Notes: generated from the letters alone by a model not told the origin. DNA of 64,000 nt from Curtobacterium sp. ZW137 (GCF_003762905.1 NZ_RJKS01000005.1:1-64000), one strand, 5' to 3'. Counted from the first letter of the stretch, positions 30,634 to 39,062 are shown. A program made the numbers and translations.

Positions 30634-31021
30634 CCGCTCGGCGCCGTCGCGCCGCGGGGGCGCGCACCGGGACGCTGACCGCGGCGCTGACCGGGCCGCT
30701 GACCGGGGCGCGGTCACGGTCGAGTTCGCGGTCGCGCTGCCGGCGGTGGCCGTCGTGCTCACGCTCGCCGTCGCCGGAGTCCTCCTCGTCGACGCGCAGG
30801 GCCGGCTCCAGGTCGCGGCCGCCACCGCGGCGCGCGCCTGGGGACGGGACGACGACGCCGCCGGACGATCAGCCGTCGATCGCCTCGCACCGGGGGCGGT
30901 GGTCGGGGTGACGCGTGCCGACGGGCTCGTCTGCGTGACGGTCACGCGCGGCACGGGGTCGGGGCCGTTCGCCGGGCTCACGCTGCGCGGCACCGGCTGC
31001 GCGGCCGATGGAGGGGTCTGA
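30617..31021 (+). CDS. TadE-like pseudopilin
   Basis: 134 residues from GTG 30617, inside the end of the pilin gene. The N-terminus is repetitive (DADRGADRAADRG, from a 13-bp repeat). The TadE signature follows: GAVTVEFAVALPAVAVVLTLAVAGVLL with the conserved Glu. The C-terminal half has two cysteines (LVCVTV, GTGCAAD). Only this start lies upstream of the TadE motif in this frame. It is likely a minor pilin of the system encoded here. The next gene starts two bases after its stop. Confidence 0.8.
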   Translation: MRSPRDRSAPSRRGGAHRDADRGADRAADRGAVTVEFAVALPAVAVVLTLAVAGVLLVDAQGRLQVAAATAARAWGRDDDAAGRSAVDRLAPGAVVGVTRADGLVCVTVTRGTGSGPFAGLTLRGTGCAADGGV

Positions 31022-31023
31022 CC

Positions 31024-31644
31024 GTGGCGCGGACGACGGCCGCGGTCACGGTCACGGCGACGGCGACGGCGACGGCGGCGACGGCGACGACGGGGACGCG
31101 CGAGCGCGGGTCGGCGGGGGCGCGCGAGCGCGGGTCGGCGGGGACGCGCGAGCGCGGGTCGGCGACCGTCGTGGTCGTCGCGCTGGTGGCGGTCGTCTCG
31201 CTGGTCCTCGGGTCGGTGCTCGCCGCAGCGGGGGTCCGGACGGCGTCGGTGCGCGCTCAGGGCGCTGCCGACGCGGCAGCGCTCGCCGGTGCCGCGGCCG
31301 CGGCCGCGCTGCTCCCCGACGAGGTGTGCGTGGCCGCGGCCCGTGTGGCCCGCGGCAACGGCGCGGTCCCGGGTGCGTGCGAGCGCTCCGGGGCGGTCGT
31401 CCGCGTCGCGGTCGTCGCCCGCTCCGGTCCGTTCGGCGTCCGGGCGGTCGCCGTCGCCGGTCCTTCCTCAGAACCGCAGGTGCCCGGACGGCCGTCTTCC
31501 CGCGGGCATCCCCGACACTGTGTGTATGGTGTGCCTGTCGGCCCGCCGGTCATCGATGTCCCGGTCGACCCGGATGCACGTCGTCCCAGGGCCGACAGCA
31601 CCATCGATCAAGGAGTCACGTGCCAGGCACGAAGAAGCTCGTGA
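31024..31644 (+). CDS. Rv3654c-type TadE-like secreted/membrane protein
   Basis: 206 residues from GTG 31024. The N-terminal ~45 residues are low complexity (Ala/Thr runs, then RERGSAG repeated three times from a 24-bp repeat). Then come GSATVVVVALVAVVSLVLGSVL, a membrane helix, and GAADAAALAGAAAAAALLPDEVC, the motif of Rv3654c-like proteins. The family usually ends soon after VAGPSS; here the frame runs about 50 more residues through the topA promoter region and overlaps topA by 25 bases. The last ~50 residues may be read-through of little meaning. Confidence 0.72.
   Translation: MARTTAAVTVTATATATAATATTGTRERGSAGARERGSAGTRERGSATVVVVALVAVVSLVLGSVLAAAGVRTASVRAQGAADAAALAGAAAAAALLPDEVCVAAARVARGNGAVPGACERSGAVVRVAVVARSGPFGVRAVAVAGPSSEPQVPGRPSSRGHPRHCVYGVPVGPPVIDVPVDPDARRPRADSTIDQGVTCQARRSS
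31094..31165 (+). repeat. 24-bp tandem repeat, three units
   Basis: The unit GACGCGCGAGCGCGGGTCGG plus GCGG is repeated at a 24-base period (the central A falls at 31103, 31127 and 31151). It encodes RERGSAGA/T in the TadE-like protein. Confidence 0.85.
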
Positions 31645-34412
31645 TCGTCGAGAGCCCCGCGAAGGCGAAGACGATCGCGCAATACCTCGGTGACGGATAC
31701 GAGGTCCAGGCGTCAGTCGGGCACATCCGTGACCTCATCGAGCCCAAGAACCTCCCCGCCGAGTTGAAGAAGGGTTCGCTCGGCAAGTTCTCCGTCGACG
31801 TCGACAACGGGTTCGAGCCGTACTACGTCGTGTCCGACGCGAAGAAGAAGACCGTCGCGGAACTCAAGCGTGCCCTCAAGGACGCCGACGAGCTCTACCT
31901 CGCAACTGATGAGGACCGCGAAGGCGAAGCCATCGCGTGGCACCTCCTGCAGGTGCTGAAGCCGAAGGTCCCCGTCAAGCGGATGGTCTTCCACGAGATC
32001 ACCAAGGAAGCGATCCAGCGAGCGCAGGAAGCGACGCGCGAGCTCGACACCGCGCTCGTCGACGCGCAGGAGACCCGCCGCATCCTCGACCGCCTCTACG
32101 GCTTCGAGGTCTCGCCGGTCCTCTGGCGCAAGGTCGGTCCCGGCCTCTCCGCCGGTCGCGTGCAGTCCGCCGCCACGCGGCTCGTCGTCGACCGTGAGCG
32201 CGAGCGCCTGGCGTTCGTCTCCGCGAACTACTGGGACCTGACCGCCCGGTTCGAGAAGACCGGCGAGGGCGCCTTCCCGGCACGCCTGGCCCGGATCCAC
32301 GGCACCCGCGTCGCGTCCGGTCGTGACTTCGACGACCGCGGCAACACCACGTCCGAGGCGGTCCGCCTCGACGAACCGTCGGCGACCGCGCTGACCGGTG
32401 TCCTCGAGCGTGCCGGGGACGCCGTCGTCCGCAGCGTCGACTCGAAGCCGTACACGCGTCGCCCCGCCGCACCGTTCACCACGTCGACCCTGCAGCAGGA
32501 AGCGGCGCGCAAGCTCCGGTTCTCCGCCAGGCAGACGATGAGCGTCGCGCAGTCGCTCTACGAGAACGGCCACATCACCTACATGCGAACCGACTCCGCG
32601 TCGCTCTCGCAGCAGGCGATCGCAGCCGCCCGGAAGCAGGCAGCGGACCTCTACGGCGCCGACACGGTGCCGGACAAGCCCCGCAGCTACGCGGGCAAGA
32701 GCAAGAACGCCCAGGAAGCCCACGAGGCCATCCGTCCCGCCGGTGACGTGTTCCGCACGCCGTCGCAGATGGAGAAGGTGCTCCGCGGCAACGACTGGAA
32801 GCTCTACGACCTGATCTGGAAGCGCACGGTCGCGTCGCAGATGGCCGACGCCAAGGGCTCGACCGCCTCGGTCGTGCTCGGCATCACGTCGTCGGAGTCC
32901 GTCGAGGGCATCGCGTCGACCGCCGCCGGCACCGACGTCGAGTTCACCGCGTCCGGCACCGTCATCACCTTTCGCGGCTTCCTCAACGCCTATGAAGAAG
33001 GCCGTGACGAAGAGCGTCACGAGGGCGCATCGGCGGCTGCGGACGCCAAGGACACCAAGCTCCCGTCGATGACCGAGGGTGACCACCTCGGTGTCGACGA
33101 GGTCGAGGCGAAGGGCCACGACACGTCGGCGCCCCCGCGCTACACCGAGGCGAGCCTGGTGAAGACGCTCGAGGAGCTCGGCATCGGCCGTCCCTCAACG
33201 TACGCGGCGATCATCTCGACGATCGTCGACCGCGGCTACGTCACCCCGCGCGGCACCTCGCTGGTCCCGAACTGGATCGCGTTCAGCGTGGTCCGGCTGC
33301 TCGAGGACTACTTCGGCGACCTGGTGCAGTACGACTTCACCGCCGAGATGGAGAACGACCTCGACCGCATCGCCAGCGGCGAAGAGGACCGGGTCGACTG
33401 GCTCAAGGAGTTCTACTTCGGTGGCGGCGACCAGCGCGGGCTCCGCACGGTCATCGACAACCTCGGAGAGATCGATGCGCGCGAGATCAACTCCGTCGAG
33501 CTCTCCCCGGGCCTGACGCTCCGCATCGGGCGCTACGGGCCCTACATCGAGACGCCGAGCGACGACCCCGAGAAGCCGCGCCGCGTCAACGTGCCGGAAG
33601 ACCTCGCACCGGACGAACTCACCGCCGAGAAGGCGCGCGAGCTCGTCGAGGCACCGGTGGTGAGCGACCGCGTCGTCGGGATCAACCCGGAGACCGGCAA
33701 GGAAGTCCTCGCGAAGGACGGCCGTTTCGGGCCGTACGTGACCGAGCGCACCCCGGAGCCCGAGCCGACGGCCGATCCGTCCACCGGTGAGGTCATCGAG
33801 CCCGCCGCGACGACGACGAAGGCCAAGGCGACGAGCAAGACCGCCACGGCCGTGGCCGACGCACCCGCGAAGAAGAAGACGACGAAGAAGGCCGCGGCGC
33901 CGAAGGAGCGCACCGCGTCCCTCTTCAAGTCGATGGACCCGCAGAGCGTCGACCTCGAGACCGCGCTGAAGCTCCTCGACCTGCCCCGCACCGTCGGGAC
34001 CGACCCGGAGTCGGGCGCCGAGATCACGGCGCAGAACGGCCGGTACGGGCCCTACCTCAAGAAGGGCACCGACACCCGGACGCTCCCGAGCGAAGACGCG
34101 ATCTTCGACGTCGACCTCGCCGGCGCGCTCGAGCTCTTCGCACAGCCGAAGTACGGCGCGAAGCGTGCCGCGAGCGCCGCGCTCAAGGAGTTCGAGGCCG
34201 ACCCCGTCTCCGGCAAGCCGATCAAGGTCAAGGACGGCCGGTTCGGTCCGTACGTGACCGACGGTGAGACCAACGCCACCATCCCGCGTGGTGAAGAGGT
34301 CGAGACGGTGGACTTCGAGCGTGCGGTCCAGCTGCTCGCGGACAAGCGCGCCAAGGGCCCGGTCAAGAAGAAGACCACGACCACCCGGCGCGCTCCGGCC
34401 AAGAAGAAGTGA
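31620..34412 (+). CDS. topA: DNA topoisomerase I
   Basis: 930 residues from GTG 31620, with AAGGAG eight bases upstream. It relaxes negative supercoils. The Toprim domain has KKLVIVESPAKAKTIAQYL, DEDREGEAIAWHL. The active-site tyrosine is in ENGHITYMRTDS. Four repeated C-terminal zinc-less modules follow, each around GRYGPYIE / GRFGPYV (near residues 635, 705, 800 and 870), and a basic tail rich in Lys ends the protein. This is the usual actinobacterial TopA, which lacks Cys4 fingers and ends in Lys-rich repeats. Overlaps tmk as GTGA. Confidence 0.97.
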   Translation: MPGTKKLVIVESPAKAKTIAQYLGDGYEVQASVGHIRDLIEPKNLPAELKKGSLGKFSVDVDNGFEPYYVVSDAKKKTVAELKRALKDADELYLATDEDREGEAIAWHLLQVLKPKVPVKRMVFHEITKEAIQRAQEATRELDTALVDAQETRRILDRLYGFEVSPVLWRKVGPGLSAGRVQSAATRLVVDRERERLAFVSANYWDLTARFEKTGEGAFPARLARIHGTRVASGRDFDDRGNTTSEAVRLDEPSATALTGVLERAGDAVVRSVDSKPYTRRPAAPFTTSTLQQEAARKLRFSARQTMSVAQSLYENGHITYMRTDSASLSQQAIAAARKQAADLYGADTVPDKPRSYAGKSKNAQEAHEAIRPAGDVFRTPSQMEKVLRGNDWKLYDLIWKRTVASQMADAKGSTASVVLGITSSESVEGIASTAAGTDVEFTASGTVITFRGFLNAYEEGRDEERHEGASAAADAKDTKLPSMTEGDHLGVDEVEAKGHDTSAPPRYTEASLVKTLEELGIGRPSTYAAIISTIVDRGYVTPRGTSLVPNWIAFSVVRLLEDYFGDLVQYDFTAEMENDLDRIASGEEDRVDWLKEFYFGGGDQRGLRTVIDNLGEIDAREINSVELSPGLTLRIGRYGPYIETPSDDPEKPRRVNVPEDLAPDELTAEKARELVEAPVVSDRVVGINPETGKEVLAKDGRFGPYVTERTPEPEPTADPSTGEVIEPAATTTKAKATSKTATAVADAPAKKKTTKKAAAPKERTASLFKSMDPQSVDLETALKLLDLPRTVGTDPESGAEITAQNGRYGPYLKKGTDTRTLPSEDAIFDVDLAGALELFAQPKYGAKRAASAALKEFEADPVSGKPIKVKDGRFGPYVTDGETNATIPRGEEVETVDFERAVQLLADKRAKGPVKKKTTTTRRAPAKKK

Positions 34413-35041
34413 CCGGGCGCTTCATCACGCTCGAGGGCGGTGACGGCGCTGGGAAGACCACCCAGGCCGAACTGCTCACGGCGTGGCTCGAAGCGAACGG
34501 CCGAACCGTGGTGCGGACGCGTGAGCCCGGTGGCACCGACCTCGGGCTCCGCATCCGCGAGATCGTGCTGCACGAGCGCGGCCACGTGTCACCGCGTGCC
34601 GAGGCGCTGCTCTACGCGGCCGACCGGGCGCACCACATCGAGACCGTGGTCCGACCCGCCGTCGCCCGCGGCGACATCGTGCTGCAGGACCGCTACATCG
34701 ACTCGTCGGTGGCGTACCAGGGGGTCGCGCGCGGCCTCGGTGCCGAGCAGATCCGCAGCGTCTCCGACTGGGCCGCGGACGGACTCGTCCCCGACCGCAC
34801 CGTCCTGCTCGACCTCGACGTGACCGAGGGACGTGCCCGCGTCGCCGCCGCCCGGGGCGACACGTTCGACCGGCTCGAGTCCGAAGCGGCGGCGTTCCAC
34901 GAGACCGTCCGTTCGGCGTTCCTCGGGATGGCCGAAGCAGAGCCGTCGCGGTTCCTCGTCGTGGACGCGGCTGCCCCGGCGGACGACGTCCAGCGGGCGA
35001 TCCGCGCGGGCCTCGCACCGCTCGTCGGGATCGACGCGTGA
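34409..35041 (+). CDS. tmk: Thymidylate kinase
   Basis: 210 residues from GTG 34409. It makes dTDP from dTMP. P-loop LEGGDGAGKTTQAELL, then RTREPGGTDLG (DRX-like/substrate region), DRYIDSSVAYQG and LLDLDVTEGRARVAAARG (lid) are all typical. Length is normal. Start overlaps the stop of topA by four bases; holB follows after 64 bp. The topA-tmk-holB order is widely kept in actinobacteria. Confidence 0.97.
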   Translation: MTGRFITLEGGDGAGKTTQAELLTAWLEANGRTVVRTREPGGTDLGLRIREIVLHERGHVSPRAEALLYAADRAHHIETVVRPAVARGDIVLQDRYIDSSVAYQGVARGLGAEQIRSVSDWAADGLVPDRTVLLDLDVTEGRARVAAARGDTFDRLESEAAAFHETVRSAFLGMAEAEPSRFLVVDAAAPADDVQRAIRAGLAPLVGIDA

Positions 35042-35105
35042 CCGATCGGCGTCCGTGCCCGCACCGTGGTCGTGGCACGTCGGTGGTCCCTGACAGGATG
35101 TCCTC

Positions 35106-36248
35106 GTGAGCGTGTGGGACGGCCTGACCGGGCAGGAAGAAGCGGTCGCCGCGCTCCGGAACGCCGCCGAATCACCGGACGGCACCGGCGGGATGACCCA
35201 CTCGTGGCTGATCACCGGACCGCCCGGATCCGGACGCTCCAACGTCGCGACCGCGTTCGCCGCGGCCCTCGTCGGATCCGGCCCGGACGACGACCACACG
35301 CTGCGCCAGATCACCGCGCACACCCACCCCGACGTCTCCGTCCTGACCACGCAGCGCGTCATCATCACCATCGACGAGATCCGGCAGCTCGTCACCTCCT
35401 CGTACTACTCACCGTCGGTGGGCCGGTGGCGTGTGGTGATCATCGAGGACGCCGACCGCATGACCGAGCGCACCTCGAACCTGCTGCTCAAGGCGCTCGA
35501 GGAACCGCCGGAGCGCACGGTGTGGATCCTGTGCGCGCCGAGTGAAGCGGACCTCCTCCCGACGATCCGGTCCCGCGTCCGTTCGGTGCGCCTCCGGGTA
35601 CCCGGCATCGAGTCCGTCGCCGACCTCATCGTCGCCCGCACCGGGGTCGACCGCGCCCTCGCGACCGACGCCGCGCGACAGGCCCAGAGCCACATCGGCA
35701 TGGCGCAGCGCCTGGCGACGAGCTCCGACGCACGCGACCGCCGACGCCGCACCCTGCAGACCGTGCTCCGCATCCGGAGCGTCGGGGAAGCCGTGACGGC
35801 CGCAGCCGAGCTCCTCGCCGTTGCCGACGAAGACGCCAAGGCGATCACGCAGGAGCGCGACTCGGAAGAACGCGACGCCGCACTCCGGTCGCTCGGCGTC
35901 GAACCGGGCGGCACGATCCCGCCGGCCCTGCGGTCCCAGCTGCGCGCGATGGAAGAGGACCAGAAGCGTCGCGCCACCAGGAGCCTGCGCGACGGGCTGG
36001 ACCGGATCCTCGTCGACGTCTCCTCGCTCTACCGCGACCTCCTGCTGCTCGGGCTCGGCGCACCGGGCGAACCGGTGAACCTCGCGATGCAGGACGACCT
36101 CGACCGGGCGCTCGGGTCGGTCCCGCCGGCCGCTGCGCTCGAGGTGCTGGACGCAGTCGCCCTCGCGCGGACCCGCATCGCCGCGAACGTCGCCGCACTG
36201 CTCGCCCTCGAAGCGCTGCTCGTCACGATCGTCCGCGCACTGCGCTGA
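35106..36248 (+). CDS. holB: DNA polymerase III subunit delta prime
   Basis: 380 residues from GTG 35106. Clamp-loader subunit that pairs with DnaX (5623-8463). AAA+ features: VWDGLTGQEEAVAALRNA, P-loop-like TGPPGSGRSNVA, VITIDEIRQLV, VIIEDADRMTERTSNLLLKALEEPPERTVWIL and the sensor region TIRSRV. The C-terminal ~150 residues are helical as expected. A CAGGAT box ends six bases before the start, again a possible leaderless promoter. Confidence 0.94.
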   Translation: MSVWDGLTGQEEAVAALRNAAESPDGTGGMTHSWLITGPPGSGRSNVATAFAAALVGSGPDDDHTLRQITAHTHPDVSVLTTQRVIITIDEIRQLVTSSYYSPSVGRWRVVIIEDADRMTERTSNLLLKALEEPPERTVWILCAPSEADLLPTIRSRVRSVRLRVPGIESVADLIVARTGVDRALATDAARQAQSHIGMAQRLATSSDARDRRRRTLQTVLRIRSVGEAVTAAAELLAVADEDAKAITQERDSEERDAALRSLGVEPGGTIPPALRSQLRAMEEDQKRRATRSLRDGLDRILVDVSSLYRDLLLLGLGAPGEPVNLAMQDDLDRALGSVPPAAALEVLDAVALARTRIAANVAALLALEALLVTIVRALR

Positions 36249-36334
36249 GCAGGGCCGCCCAGGCACAGCGCCGCGCACTGCGCTGAGCGACGCGGTCCGG
36301 GCGCGCTGCGGGGCCGGCGTGCGACAATCGCCCC

Positions 36335-36970
36335 ATGCCCGATGCAGAACCCGGCCTGCGTGAACGGAAGCGACGCGCCACCCGACTCGCCATCCAGCAG
36401 GCTGCGCTCCGCATCGCGGTCGAAGGGGGCCTCGCGGCCGTCACGGTGGACGAGATCTCGCGCCGCGCGGACATCTCCCCGCGGACCTTCTTCAACTACT
36501 TCCCGAGCAAGGAGCAGGCGATCCTCGGGGACGACCCGACGCTGCCGGCCGACGACGCGCTCGATGCCTTCGCAGCCGGTGGTCCCTCGGGGAACCTCCT
36601 CGCCGACGTCGGTGCGCTCCTGGTGCACTCGACCGAGGAACTGATCGAGGAACGCGGCCTGATCGAGGAACGCCAGCAGGTCCTCCGCGCCAACCCGGAG
36701 CTGTTCAGCCAGCGGATGGCGTCGATGAAGGAGTTCCAGGCGGAGCTCGAGGACGTCATCGCCCGGCGGCTCACCCGCGACGACCCGACCCTCGCCACGG
36801 ACGAGCGTGCACTGCGTCGTCGGGCGCGGCTGGCGTCCCTCGTGTCGCTCGCGACCCTCCGGCACGCGTGGTGGGAGTGGTCGGAGTCACCGGCCGAATC
36901 GCACCTCGTCGACGACCTCCAGCGGTCCTTCGACGAGCTCGGCGCGCTCGTTTCGCGCTCGCTGGTCTGA
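36335..36970 (+). CDS. TetR family transcriptional regulator
   Basis: 211 residues from ATG 36335. The N-terminal HTH is clear: LRERKRRATRLAIQQAALRIA, then AVTVDEISRRADISPRTFFNYFPSKEQAIL. The rest is a variable helical ligand-binding domain. A GACAAT box ends six bases before the ATG. No target gene is adjacent; downstream is tRNA-Thr. Ligand and regulon unknown. Confidence 0.92.
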   Translation: MPDAEPGLRERKRRATRLAIQQAALRIAVEGGLAAVTVDEISRRADISPRTFFNYFPSKEQAILGDDPTLPADDALDAFAAGGPSGNLLADVGALLVHSTEELIEERGLIEERQQVLRANPELFSQRMASMKEFQAELEDVIARRLTRDDPTLATDERALRRRARLASLVSLATLRHAWWEWSESPAESHLVDDLQRSFDELGALVSRSLV

Positions 36971-37014
36971 ACCTGTATAGTCGTGTCCCGTGCCGCTCCG
37001 GGAACGGAGCGTCC

Positions 37015-37088
37015 GCCGCCTTAGCTCAGTCGGTAGAGCGATTCACTCGTAATGAATAGGTCGTCGGTTCGATTCCGACAGGCGGCTC
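37015..37088 (+). tRNA. tRNA-Thr(CGT)
   Basis: 74 nt. Acceptor GCCGCCT pairs with AGGCGGC before discriminator T. D-arm AGCTCAGTCGGTAGAGC, anticodon loop CTCGTAA (anticodon CGT), T-arm GTCGGTTCGATTCCGAC. A TATAGT -10 box at 36976-36981 precedes it. The gene stays intact although its 3' half is the left attachment site of the island. Confidence 0.96.
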
Positions 37089-37089
37089 C
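37039..37089 (+). other. Left attachment site (attL) in tRNA-Thr
   Basis: 51 bp from the 5' side of the anticodon stem to the end of the tRNA gene, repeated perfectly at 41019-41069. The two copies bound a 3,980-bp unit. Use of the tRNA 3' half is typical of tyrosine-integrase sites. Confidence 0.9.
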
Positions 37090-37090
37090 G

Positions 37091-37148
37091 CACGAAAAGC
37101 CCCGGTCAAGTCCGCTCTCTGAGCAGCTTTGGCCGGGGCTTTTTCGTG
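37091..37148 (+). terminator. Strong terminator behind tRNA-Thr, carried by the island
   Basis: CACGAAAAGCCCCGG (37091-37105) and CCGGGGCTTTTTCGTG (37133-37148) form a long stem with A-tract and T-tract on its arms. It lies inside the island, whereas a second, unrelated terminator follows attR at 41068. Confidence 0.85.
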
Positions 37149-37225
37149 CCTTGGTGCACACAGCAGTACACACAACCGCGAAAGGGCCGGCGCGGGATGT
37201 CGGCGGGCCGACGTACTGTGCGGGC

Positions 37226-37483
37226 ATGGAAGCCAACCCCTGCCCCGCCTGTGGCCGCGAGCGTGGCCTCGGCCGCACTGTGCTCGGCGTCGACGACCGT
37301 GGAGGGCCGATCCTGGACGAACCACAGCCGGTGAACTTCTGCGAGCCGTGCACGATCGGCGTCGACCCATCATCGAGATGGCCCCGAGAGCGGCGACCTC
37401 AGTTCCGGGACGTGCCTCGAACTGCGTGCGGATGGGTCGAGATGCCGGACGGCACGCTGGTCTCGCCTGGCGAGCAGTTCTGA
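37226..37483 (+). CDS. Island ORF A: 85-aa protein with two CxxC pairs
   Basis: 85 residues from ATG 37226. It starts MEANPCPACGRERGLGRTV and later has NFCEPC, so two CxxC pairs could hold a zinc ion. The C-terminal part has ACGWVEMPDGT. No family recognised. A TACTGT box ends six bases before the ATG, a leaderless-type promoter. First gene behind the island's left terminator. Its reading frame ends where the start-less ORF B frame becomes open. Confidence 0.6.
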   Translation: MEANPCPACGRERGLGRTVLGVDDRGGPILDEPQPVNFCEPCTIGVDPSSRWPRERRPQFRDVPRTACGWVEMPDGTLVSPGEQF

Positions 37484-37781
37484 GGCAGTATCCGAGCACA
37501 AGTGGGCACCGCCCGAACATCAGGACGTCCCGATCTACGCAGCCGAGTCGCTGCCCCTCGACCAGATCGGCAGCCCCGAGTCCGTTGACCCGCCACAGCC
37601 CGTCTGGATCGACCGGCTCCGGTTCGAGCAGATCGGCACGCTCGACAAGGTGAAGGCGTTCGCGGTCGCCCGCTCCGACGTAGCCGTGTTCGCCGAGATC
37701 GCCTGGCAGGGTCGACTGCAGCGCGCATGGGTGCCACGCACATCGGTCACCACGCGCAAGCTCGCGCCGCGGCGGGACTAA
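37467..37781 (+). CDS. Island ORF B: open frame without a normal start
   Basis: The frame is open from 37335 to TAA 37779-37781, but no ATG, GTG or TTG exists before VKAFAVARSDV near the end; the only near-start is CTG 37467. The translated part (PVWIDRLRFEQIG ... VAVFAEIAWQGRLQRAWV) looks protein-like and resembles the end of ORF C. Its stop overlaps the ATG of ORF C (TAATG). It may start at a rare codon, be fused to ORF A by a frameshift, or be decayed. Function unknown. Confidence 0.4.
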   Translation: MASSSEAVSEHKWAPPEHQDVPIYAAESLPLDQIGSPESVDPPQPVWIDRLRFEQIGTLDKVKAFAVARSDVAVFAEIAWQGRLQRAWVPRTSVTTRKLAPRRD

Positions 37782-38038
37782 TGGCTCGCCGCAGGCGAGA
37801 CAGGTGGGCGCTCGGGCCAGCGTTCTCGCTACCCGAGGCCGCGCGTGGCGGGCCAGAGGTCGACCTTCACACGGCCGATCCAGTCCTCGCCTGGTTGCAG
37901 TTCCCCGACCGCATCCTCGAGGTGGAGGGCCGGGTGATTGCCTATACGGAGCGCGCGGTACTCGTGGAGTGGGGCTTCGGGCAGGCGAGTGACTGCGCAT
38001 GGGTCTGGCGAGACGCGATTCGTACCGCGGACCCCTGA
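37781..38038 (+). CDS. Island ORF C: 85-aa protein of unknown function
   Basis: 85 residues from ATG 37781, which overlaps the ORF B stop. The basic N-terminus MARRRRDRWALG is followed by VIAYTERAVLVEWGFGQASDCAWVWRDAI. This parallels VARSDVAVFAEIAWQGRLQRAWVPRTSV of ORF B, so the two look like diverged copies of one domain. No known family recognised. Confidence 0.55.
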   Translation: MARRRRDRWALGPAFSLPEAARGGPEVDLHTADPVLAWLQFPDRILEVEGRVIAYTERAVLVEWGFGQASDCAWVWRDAIRTADP

Positions 38039-38120
38039 GCGGGGGATAGAACCTAGAACCGACCACTGGGTATGTTCGCAGGGTTGTGTGCCCACAGGGG
38101 GTCGCACGCGAGAGGACACT

Positions 38121-39062
38121 ATGAGCACGGCTGAGCCAGCATCCGCGGACTACAGCGAAATCACCGACGGCGTGATGCAGCTTCGTTTCGCTGACGATTC
38201 CAACTCCGTACACGCGCTCAACGCGGCCGAGGTAGCTGAAGTACTGCAGGGCATCGTCGAGTTCACCAGCGACATGGCAAAGCACGGTCTGTTCGGCGAC
38301 GGCATGCCGCCTGAAGTGAAGGTCCGGCCGGTCCGCGAAGGATCCTTCATCATCGACGCGATCCTGCAGTTCGCGAGCGACAACCCCGAGGTGGCGACGG
38401 CCCTCAGCGGCGGTGCGGGCGTGGTCATCACCAAGGCTGCCGAGATCGCCGTGAAGGTCCTGCGGGGTACGCCGATGGAATCTGCCCAGGAGATGAGCGA
38501 CGGCGGCATGATCATCACGTGGAAGGGAGGCGGCGTCAACACGGTGCCGAAGGACGCCTGGCGACGCATCAACGCCATGAAGCGCCCGACGCGCAAGGCC
38601 GTGCAAAAGCTGCTCGCGCCGCTCGCAAACGAAGCCGAGGTACTTGAGCTTCGCGGCGGCGACGTGAACACGCCCTCGGAGGCGCTGTCGTCTGCGGAGC
38701 CCGAGTTCGTCGCCACCCCGAGCGACTTCCGTGATGCCTCCTTCGAAGCCGACGATGTCGAGGAAGAAGTCGAAACCTTCGAGACCGAAGCGCGCCTGCA
38801 GAGCATCGACTTCCGCCCCGGCCAGAAGTGGCGCGTGGCCACCACTGATGGGACTCGACTTGCTACGATTGAGGACGAAGAGTTCCTGCGCGGTCTTGAT
38901 GAGGGCATCGCCCTCCACAAGAACGACATCTTCCAGGTGACCATCCGCGAAGTGCGCACGATCACGAACGGCCGAGTTGCCACAGACTGGTCCATCACCA
39001 ACGCAAGGCGGACGAAGCGAGGCTCTGATGACGGAGATGCACTCCCCGCACGGTCGTCGTGA
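38121..39062 (+). CDS. Island ORF D: 313-aa protein of unknown function
   Basis: 313 residues from ATG 38121, with GAGAGGA five bases upstream. Parts visible: N-terminal beta-like VMQLRFADDSNSVHALNAAEVAEVL; EVKVRPVREGSFIIDAILQF followed by a hydrophobic helix GGAGVVITKAAEIAVKVLRG; helical PTRKAVQKLLAPLANEAEVLELR; an acidic linker ADDVEEEVETFE; and a C-terminal beta domain PGQKWRVATTDGTRLATIEDEEFL. This order recalls, from memory, a widespread uncharacterised family seen near phage and defence genes; that is not verified. It overlaps ORF E by 35 bases. Confidence 0.6.
   Translation: MSTAEPASADYSEITDGVMQLRFADDSNSVHALNAAEVAEVLQGIVEFTSDMAKHGLFGDGMPPEVKVRPVREGSFIIDAILQFASDNPEVATALSGGAGVVITKAAEIAVKVLRGTPMESAQEMSDGGMIITWKGGGVNTVPKDAWRRINAMKRPTRKAVQKLLAPLANEAEVLELRGGDVNTPSEALSSAEPEFVATPSDFRDASFEADDVEEEVETFETEARLQSIDFRPGQKWRVATTDGTRLATIEDEEFLRGLDEGIALHKNDIFQVTIREVRTITNGRVATDWSITNARRTKRGSDDGDALPARSS

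Noticed and set aside
37478..37484. Programmed +1 frameshift joining island ORFs A and B, like the prfB site.
   Set aside because: The site is TTC TGA, where the Phe tRNA would re-pair poorly after a +1 slip; no stimulatory signal is seen. Left as one possibility only.
38150..39001. A 283-codon minus-strand frame opposite island ORF D.
   Set aside because: ORF D has a good ribosome binding site, overlap with ORF E and a protein-like pattern; the minus frame is Ser/Arg-rich and lacks these.
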